A stretch of DNA of 64,000 nucleotides, taken from Anaerolineales bacterium HSG25 (lineage in GTDB: Bacteria > Chloroflexota > Anaerolineae > 4572-78 > J111). The stretch lies in contig JAUCGA010000010.1 of assembly GCA_030377865.1 (NCBI GenBank), positions 1 through 64,000 of the forward strand. The letters are read 5' to 3'. The notes under the pieces are model-generated. The model worked only from the letters and a program-made list of their open reading frames with translations, made no database searches and was not told where the DNA came from. The translations under genes and the position numbers were made by a program. Positions 59,113 to 64,000 of the stretch are shown in pieces; position 1 is the stretch's first letter, and every line of letters starts with the position of its first letter.

Positions 59113-60990
59113 ATGGAAAAACAATTGATTTTGTCAGATAAAACAGAACAACCTCGCTCAACATTTCGTGTGGCGATGGTCGCTTGGGAGATTGGTCGTG
59201 CTGATAGTGGGTTGGGGGTAAAAATTGGTAGCCTTGGTAATGTCTTGTCAGAACTACCGGCTGAGTTGGTCAAGAGGGCGCATCAACAAAACTTAAAGTT
59301 AGAGATTGAACTTTTATCACCATGTTTTGGACATTATGACCGCAACCAGTTAACTAAACTTGATGGTCTTTTACCTGCCACAGTTGATGGGGATAACTAC
59401 GAGTTTGAGGTTTATCAGTATACATTTTCTGATGGGCAAAAAGCGACCTATTTTTGGGAATACGGGCAACTCCACTGGACAACAGAGACTAATATCTACC
59501 CGACCGATACTCAGAAAGGACTTGAACTATTTGCCTTGCTTAATCAGGTGTTGGCCGCGTATATCAAGCAAAACGATTTCGATACGATCCATCTGCATGA
59601 TCATCATGTGAGTTTGCTTCCCTTTTATTTGGGAGATACGTATTTACAGCAGGTGCCAATACATTTTACAATTCATAATGCCACCTATCAAGGTGCGACA
59701 CCGTTACTGGGTAATGGGTATGAATCACTTAACCGAATTGGATTGTCTGGATGGCAACTGTTTCATAAATATTTTAACTTTTTTGGTTATTTGAATCCTA
59801 TGAAAGCCTGTTTACTTAAAGTGTTTGAAAATGGGGGTAAGATTACCACGGTAAGTGGTGATTTACAAGGCAGTTGGGGGTATGCGGCAGAACTAAAAGA
59901 GAGCCATGATGTAATTATGGCTAAGGCTTGGGCGCAACAAGGTACGCCTCCAACAGAAGTATTTGTGCCGAATCAGCATCTTGACCTATTTGAGAAGCTA
60001 CCCATTGCTGGAATTACTAACGGCATGGCCGAAAAAAATTACCCCCAAAATATGCCTGAACTGAATTCGGCCTATCTTCGTAGCCTACAAGAAAAGCGGG
60101 GTGATGAATTTCCACTGTTTCAACATCCGTTAGCTCAACAAAAGATGTTAGCCAAGGATCATAATTTTGGTCGTAATAACTTGACTAACAAGAGTGAACT
60201 CCGTCGATTGTTACACCTAGAGACTTTTGGGACAGAACCGGCTTTTGATCCGATTATTATTACTGCTGTAGGGCGTTTGGTTGATCAAAAAAATATGGGT
60301 TTAATTGCCGACGTACTAGAACGAGTTTTAGATTATGACCCCGGCATTAAATTTGTGATTCTAGCTTCTGCACCTGAGAGGAATACTAATGGAAAAATTA
60401 GTGAAACACAGTTGGCTAATTTAGCTAATTATTACCACGAACGGGTCTATTTTAACAATCATTATCAACGAGTATTGGCTAAATTGATTTTAGCGGGCGG
60501 TGATTTTACACTTATGCCTTCTCGATATGAACCTTGTGGCTTAATTGATTATGAAGCCTCATTATTCGGTAATATTGTGATAGGTCGGGCGACAGGGGGC
60601 TTGCTTAAAGTTAGGCACTGTGCCTATTTGTATGAGTGGCTCGATACAAAAGACCGTACAGGAGAGGCGAATCAGCTTTTTGAGCAGATAAAAACCGCCA
60701 TAGACACCTATCGTCGTAGCCGTGGTCAGCACGAATACATGGTGAAACGAGCTATGTTGATTGATGCTAGTTGGGATAAACCGGCTCAACAGTACCTTGA
60801 CATGTATCAGTTTGGCTGGTTGGCAAAACGATGGTACAACGGACGACAACAACTATTGAAACAGTTTATCGATTCATTGGGCGATGACCAGCAAATGTTT
60901 CGACGTTTTTTCCGTCCCGGTCAACAAGAATATCGTGATATTTTCGATTGGCAGTTGAGAAATACCTTAGAAGACGTAGCCAAACAGTAG
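59113..60990 (+). CDS. Glycogen/starch-synthase-like glycosyltransferase (GT5)
   Basis: A 625-residue GT-B enzyme of the GT5 type that would extend alpha-1,4-glucan from ADP- or UDP-glucose. The N-terminal donor site is unusual: GRADSGLGVKIGSLGNVLSE in place of the KTGGL form. Further motifs: FDTIHLHDHHVSLLPFYLGD, HFTIHNATYQG, GITNGM, IIITAVGRLVDQKNMGLIAD and the EX7E-like FTLMPSRYEPCGLIDYEASL then IVIGRATGGL. A C-terminal extension of about 100 residues follows. Longer than bacterial GlgA (about 480). No good ribosome binding site. Exact product uncertain. Confidence 0.85.
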   Translation: MEKQLILSDKTEQPRSTFRVAMVAWEIGRADSGLGVKIGSLGNVLSELPAELVKRAHQQNLKLEIELLSPCFGHYDRNQLTKLDGLLPATVDGDNYEFEVYQYTFSDGQKATYFWEYGQLHWTTETNIYPTDTQKGLELFALLNQVLAAYIKQNDFDTIHLHDHHVSLLPFYLGDTYLQQVPIHFTIHNATYQGATPLLGNGYESLNRIGLSGWQLFHKYFNFFGYLNPMKACLLKVFENGGKITTVSGDLQGSWGYAAELKESHDVIMAKAWAQQGTPPTEVFVPNQHLDLFEKLPIAGITNGMAEKNYPQNMPELNSAYLRSLQEKRGDEFPLFQHPLAQQKMLAKDHNFGRNNLTNKSELRRLLHLETFGTEPAFDPIIITAVGRLVDQKNMGLIADVLERVLDYDPGIKFVILASAPERNTNGKISETQLANLANYYHERVYFNNHYQRVLAKLILAGGDFTLMPSRYEPCGLIDYEASLFGNIVIGRATGGLLKVRHCAYLYEWLDTKDRTGEANQLFEQIKTAIDTYRRSRGQHEYMVKRAMLIDASWDKPAQQYLDMYQFGWLAKRWYNGRQQLLKQFIDSLGDDQQMFRRFFRPGQQEYRDIFDWQLRNTLEDVAKQ

Positions 60991-61022
60991 GGCAAAAATC
61001 AGTTGGCACGGCTTGTTTACCT

Positions 61023-61051
61023 TTGACTATCTGGGGTACATCATCTATAAT
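61023..61051 (+). promoter_or_regulatory. Putative sigma70-type promoter of yvcK
   Basis: TTGACT, a 17-base spacer and TATAAT, ending 30 bases before the yvcK ATG: the best promoter match noticed in the window. Confidence 0.65.
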
Positions 61052-61081
61052 GGAGCGGCAAAATTTAGCCGTTAGATATAT

Positions 61082-62401
61082 ATGATTAACAATTTCAAGT
61101 CAACATTCCGGTGGTGGTTACACCCCGGTTTAGGCTTAAAACGTTGGTTATTACCGCTGTTGATTGGGATCATCATTTTAGGCTTAGGAGTGGGCTTGTT
61201 CCTCCGAGATTTATACGGAGCCGCGGTTTACCCACCATTATTACGCCTACTTTTACTCCAGATGTTACCCCGCTGGATACGGGCGATGATTTTTTGTGCA
61301 ATCGGGGTTGCTCTAACTGGTTATAGTATTTACCAACTTAATAAAACAGTATTGGCGGCTTTTTTACCTGACCAAGCCTCAGCGAGTTATGTAGCTGAGC
61401 GAGTTTATCGTCACCGGCAACGTCGTCGAGGTGGCCCAAAATTGGTCGTCATAGGTGGTGGAACAGGCTTAAGTGTCCTACTCAGTGGGTTAAAACATCA
61501 CACCGAGAATATCACTGCCATTGTAACCGTCGCTGATGACGGTGGTTCGTCTGGAAAATTGCGTCGGGAGCTAGGAGTACTCCCGCCCGGCGATTTTCGT
61601 AACTGCATTGCCGCTCTCGCGGATGATGAAGCCCTAACCACTCAACTATTCCAATACCGTTTTCGGAGTGGACAGGGATTAGAAGGTCATAGTTTTGGTA
61701 ATTTATTTATTACTGTTATGGCTAGTATCGCCGGTAGTTTTGAGAACGCCCTCTACGAAAGTGGGCGAGTGTTGAATATTCGGGGAAGAATTTTACCGAG
61801 TACATTAGAAAATGTAACCTTGTTTGCCGAGCTAATTGAAGGCTCGCAAACCCGTAAGGTTCAGGGTGAGAGTGCCATTCCGGAGGCCAAACTTCCGATT
61901 GACCGAGTTTATTTTGAACCGGATGAACCATTGGCCTTTCCACCCGCTTTACAAGCTATTCTCAACGCCGATGTAATTATCGCCGGGCCGGGTAGCCTTT
62001 ATACGAGCGTCATCCCCAACTTGCTAGTGCGAGAAATCAGCACAGCCATTGAGGCCAGTGACGCAACAAAAATATACATCTGTAATGTCGCCACTCAACC
62101 GGGAGAGACTGACCATTATTCGGTTGATGACCATGTTCAAGTGATTGAACGACACACGAGTTTTGAAGGATATTATCACAAAAAATCACTGTTTGAGTTT
62201 GTATTGGTCAATAATAATCAAAAACAGGCTATTCCTGCGGACATGAATTTGCAAGCAATTTTACCGGAACAGCCCGATCAAGCCCAGTATAAGCTGATAA
62301 AAGTCGATGTGGTTGATGAGCAAAGCCCGTGGCGACATGATCCAATCAAGTTAGCCAACCAGCTTATGCGTTGGTATAAAAACTATAAACCGTCGGTGTG
62401 A
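61082..62401 (+). CDS. yvcK: YvcK-family UDP-GlcNAc-binding regulator (gluconeogenesis factor)
   Basis: A 439-residue protein of the YvcK/CofD-like family. The core (about 118-435) has LVVIGGGTGLSVLLSGLKHH, IVTVADDGGSSGKLRRELG, LPPGDFRNCIAALADDE, GHSFGNLFITVMASIAGSFE, IAGPGSLYTSVIPNLLV and CNVATQPGETDHYSVDDHV. Unlike the shorter Bacillus protein it has an N-terminal membrane anchor with two or three hydrophobic segments (about 20-45 and 55-85). Known members bind UDP-GlcNAc and adjust carbon flow into peptidoglycan. It lies 52 bases upstream of gap, a reasonable functional neighbour. Confidence 0.92.
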   Translation: MINNFKSTFRWWLHPGLGLKRWLLPLLIGIIILGLGVGLFLRDLYGAAVYPPLLRLLLLQMLPRWIRAMIFCAIGVALTGYSIYQLNKTVLAAFLPDQASASYVAERVYRHRQRRRGGPKLVVIGGGTGLSVLLSGLKHHTENITAIVTVADDGGSSGKLRRELGVLPPGDFRNCIAALADDEALTTQLFQYRFRSGQGLEGHSFGNLFITVMASIAGSFENALYESGRVLNIRGRILPSTLENVTLFAELIEGSQTRKVQGESAIPEAKLPIDRVYFEPDEPLAFPPALQAILNADVIIAGPGSLYTSVIPNLLVREISTAIEASDATKIYICNVATQPGETDHYSVDDHVQVIERHTSFEGYYHKKSLFEFVLVNNNQKQAIPADMNLQAILPEQPDQAQYKLIKVDVVDEQSPWRHDPIKLANQLMRWYKNYKPSV

Positions 62402-62453
62402 TAATTAATGCACCGACAAAATGCATTTAATTGAATTTCAGGAGACTTTTCAA

Positions 62454-63467
62454 ATGACAACGAAAGTTGGTATTAATGGATTTGGCCGAATTGGCCGACA
62501 AGTATTCAAAGTAATTCGTGATAACTATGGCGATACCTTAGAAGTTGTAGCTGTAAACGATATTGGTGATGTGCCCACTATGGCTCACCTGCTCAAATAT
62601 GACTCTAACTATGGTAAATTTAATGGTAAAGTTGAAGTGGTCGAAGGTGGCCTTAATATTGATGGCAAACTCCTTAAGGTGTTTGCAGAACGTGACCCTG
62701 CTCAACTTGGTTGGGGCGATTTAGGTGTTGACATTGTCGTTGAAGCAACTGGCTTTTTCCGTGACCGAGCCGGAGCCAGCAAACATATTGAAGCCGGAGC
62801 TAAAAAAGTAATCATTAGCGCCCCGGCCAAAGGCGAAGATTTAACGGTTGTGTTGGGTGTGAATGATGATCTGTATGATTCTGAAAAACATCATATCTTA
62901 TCAAACGCCTCTTGTACCACCAATTGCTTGGCTCCACCTGCAAAAGTGGTTAATGACAAATTCGGTATCGTAAAAGGGTTGATGACGACGATTCACGCTT
63001 ACACCAACGACCAAAAAATTCTTGACTTACCCCACTCAGACCTGCGTCGCGCTCGTGCCGCCGCCATGAGCATGATCCCGACCACCACCGGAGCCGCTAA
63101 AGCCGTTGCTTTAGTTATTCCCGAACTGAAAGGGAAAGTTGATGGTTACGCTATCCGCGTGCCGACCAGTACTGTGTCTTTGGTTGACTGTACCATGCAT
63201 GTAGAAAAAGAAACCACCACCGAAGAGCTACGCGCTGCCTTAAAAGAAGGTGCTACCAACGGGCCGATGAAAAACGTCATGGAATATGTGGAAGAACCAT
63301 TGGTCTCCATCGACTACAAAGGCGATCCAGCCTCTAGCTCAATTGATGCCTCCCTGTGCCAAGTGATTGGCGGCAACTTAGTTAAATTTGTAACTTGGTA
63401 TGATAACGAATGGGGTTACTCTAACCGTACTGCTGATTTAGCTGACATTATTGCTGGCAAACTGTAA
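62454..63467 (+). CDS. gap: Glyceraldehyde-3-phosphate dehydrogenase, type I
   Basis: A 337-residue NAD-dependent glycolytic enzyme. Motifs: the NAD-binding [40 protein letters not shown], the active-site [20 protein letters not shown] (catalytic Cys), [40 protein letters not shown] and [12 protein letters not shown] start at MTTKVGING (62454), 12 bases after an AGGAG site; an in-frame ATG at 62421 would add 11 atypical residues. The gene ends before a strong terminator. Confidence 0.97.
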   Translation: MTTKVGINGFGRIGRQVFKVIRDNYGDTLEVVAVNDIGDVPTMAHLLKYDSNYGKFNGKVEVVEGGLNIDGKLLKVFAERDPAQLGWGDLGVDIVVEATGFFRDRAGASKHIEAGAKKVIISAPAKGEDLTVVLGVNDDLYDSEKHHILSNASCTTNCLAPPAKVVNDKFGIVKGLMTTIHAYTNDQKILDLPHSDLRRARAAAMSMIPTTTGAAKAVALVIPELKGKVDGYAIRVPTSTVSLVDCTMHVEKETTTEELRAALKEGATNGPMKNVMEYVEEPLVSIDYKGDPASSSIDASLCQVIGGNLVKFVTWYDNEWGYSNRTADLADIIAGKL

Positions 63468-63496
63468 GTCAGTTAAGCTACTTTTAAGCTAAGAAT

Positions 63497-63538
63497 CTAA
63501 ACGGCCCAATGTCGATAAGACATTGGGCCGTTTTTTTG
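63497..63538 (+). terminator. Intrinsic terminator of gap
   Basis: AAACGGCCCAATGTC / GACATTGGGCCGTTT stem followed by a T run, 30 bases behind the gap stop. Confidence 0.93.
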
Positions 63539-63717
63539 TTTTTCCTAAGCACTCTATTACACATGTCCTAAAAATTTCGAGCTGTGCGGTTAAGATAGAA
63601 TTAACAGATTTTCAAAAATGAGTTATACTCTTTCTTCAATCATAAAATATGGGACGGAGAGCCAAAATGACTATCAAATTCAAAAAAGCTTGAGTATCTT
63701 CACCAGAATGTTTGGCT

Positions 63718-63808
63718 GTAAATATTCAGTGAACTCGCCAGAAAGAGCGTCAGAAACCCGATTTCTCAAAGAAATCGGGTTTCTAGGGCAGTTTTACTGA
63801 ACTTTTAC
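63718..63808 (+). repeat. Element A10
   Basis: Consensus A element at the end of the 376-bp gap 63468-63843; no target duplication seen. An AT-rich stretch of about 180 bp precedes it, in which I see nothing else. Confidence 0.87.
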
Positions 63809-63843
63809 GCATGAATGAACGGCTACACCCTATTTAATTCCGC

Positions 63844-64000
63844 TTATTTTAGCAGAGCAGGCAGATACTGAATACTTGTATACGGCTGGCCGGTTAAGGC
63901 AAACTGGCTCAACTCGGTATCGGTAAAGCTGACCGTATTGGCAGTGGTATCTGTCGCCATGAGGGTGACGGTCAACCATGTATTGTTTGCCATGTCATAA
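63844..64000 (-). CDS. C-terminal end of a gene running off the window
   Basis: The minus strand from the window edge reads YDMANNTWLTVTLMATDTTA, NTVSFTDTELSQF and QYLPALLK-stop (TAA at 63844-63846), 51 codons plus stop. It looks like the C-terminal beta-rich part of a secreted protein with an LPALLK-type tail, similar in style to other exported Chloroflexota proteins. The rest lies outside the window, so no function is assigned. Confidence 0.6.
   Translation of the reverse strand, partial: YDMANNTWLTVTLMATDTTANTVSFTDTELSQFALTGQPYTSIQYLPALLK

Noticed and set aside
63618-63800. 60-aa plus-strand ORF
   Set aside because: Its second half is element A10 read through; no ribosome binding site and no family resemblance.
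1-64000. CRISPR array
   Set aside because: The repeated units are dispersed palindromes of different families; no regular repeat-spacer series was seen.
1-64000. Complete insertion sequences, integrons or prophage
   Set aside because: No transposase, integrase or phage structural gene was recognised; only short non-coding elements.
1-64000. tRNA or rRNA genes
   Set aside because: No T-loop/acceptor pattern or rRNA-like stretch was noticed by eye; a tRNAscan or Rfam run would be needed to exclude them.

Overview
This window most likely comes from a member of the Chloroflexota (Anaerolineae-like). The evidence is indirect: a secreted beta-propeller protein with a Thr/Pro-rich linker and a terminal YLPV motif, a Tat substrate with the WTQPIIESGVLPAHAQ-type signal, many multi-domain GAF/PAS sensor kinases, peptidoglycan genes (murJ, murF-alr), and abundant short palindromic repeats between genes. 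No tRNA, rRNA, CRISPR array, phage or complete transposase gene was found.

Layout. 1-4.1 kb: exopolysaccharide genes (two GT4 glycosyltransferases and a polyprenyl-phosphate sugar transferase). 4.1-8.5 kb: accessory island with three decayed copies of the 3' end of a DUF5131 (Gp37/Gp68-like) gene in direct orientation, a UPF0175/DUF3368 toxin-antitoxin-like pair, an RHH-like/retropepsin pair, a tandem GxxExxY protein, an XRE remnant and a PEBP lipoprotein-like gene. 8.9-11.8 kb: an OmpR-type two-component pair split by a four-helix-bundle gene and a repeat. 12-21 kb: murJ, nfi, a PD-(D/E)XK/AAA ATPase, aroQ, a NUDIX gene and a D-threonine-aldolase-like enzyme. 21-33.3 kb: a signalling cluster of one receiver, one SpoIIE phosphatase, three very large histidine kinases and a fourth kinase reduced to a pseudogene. 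33.4-38.2 kb: shikimate operon (leader ORF, aroA, aroK, small ORF, NUDIX, PmeII-like restriction enzyme, aroB). 38.3-47.2 kb: peptidase, two acetyltransferases, glutamate dehydrogenase, argS, DUF445. 48.7-54.7 kb: SLC13-type permease, dtd, a TrmO protein carrying a chorismate-mutase-like C-terminal domain, and a murF-alr fusion. 55-64 kb: Tat-exported small protein, beta-propeller protein, glycogen-synthase-like GT5, yvcK and gap.

The most striking content lies between the genes. At least fifteen families of roughly 70-220 bp palindromic, non-coding, MITE-like elements occur, usually in two to ten copies, often inserted into one another. I call them A to R here. Element A (10 copies, GTAA ends) makes 8-bp target duplications. 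Element B (four complete 103-bp copies) makes 15-bp target duplications. Element D starts GGCTCTTTGG and has one perfect 8-bp duplication. At 57741-58393 one element (M) hosts three others (A, L, D), and a fifth (I) sits inside A. Several families share the same hairpin core under different terminal repeats, or the same termini around different cores, which suggests modular exchange of ends and cores. Several copies sit directly upstream of ribosome binding sites, one supplies a gene's stop codon, and others have accumulated in a dead kinase gene.

Functionally the window combines envelope synthesis (MurJ, MurF-Alr, polysaccharide genes, YvcK), central carbon and nitrogen metabolism (Gap, Gdh, glycogen-synthase-like), aromatic biosynthesis (AroA/B/K/Q plus the chorismate-mutase-like domain on TrmO) and a large sensory phosphorelay-like cluster. 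All repeat boundaries and family links to known IS groups were set by eye.
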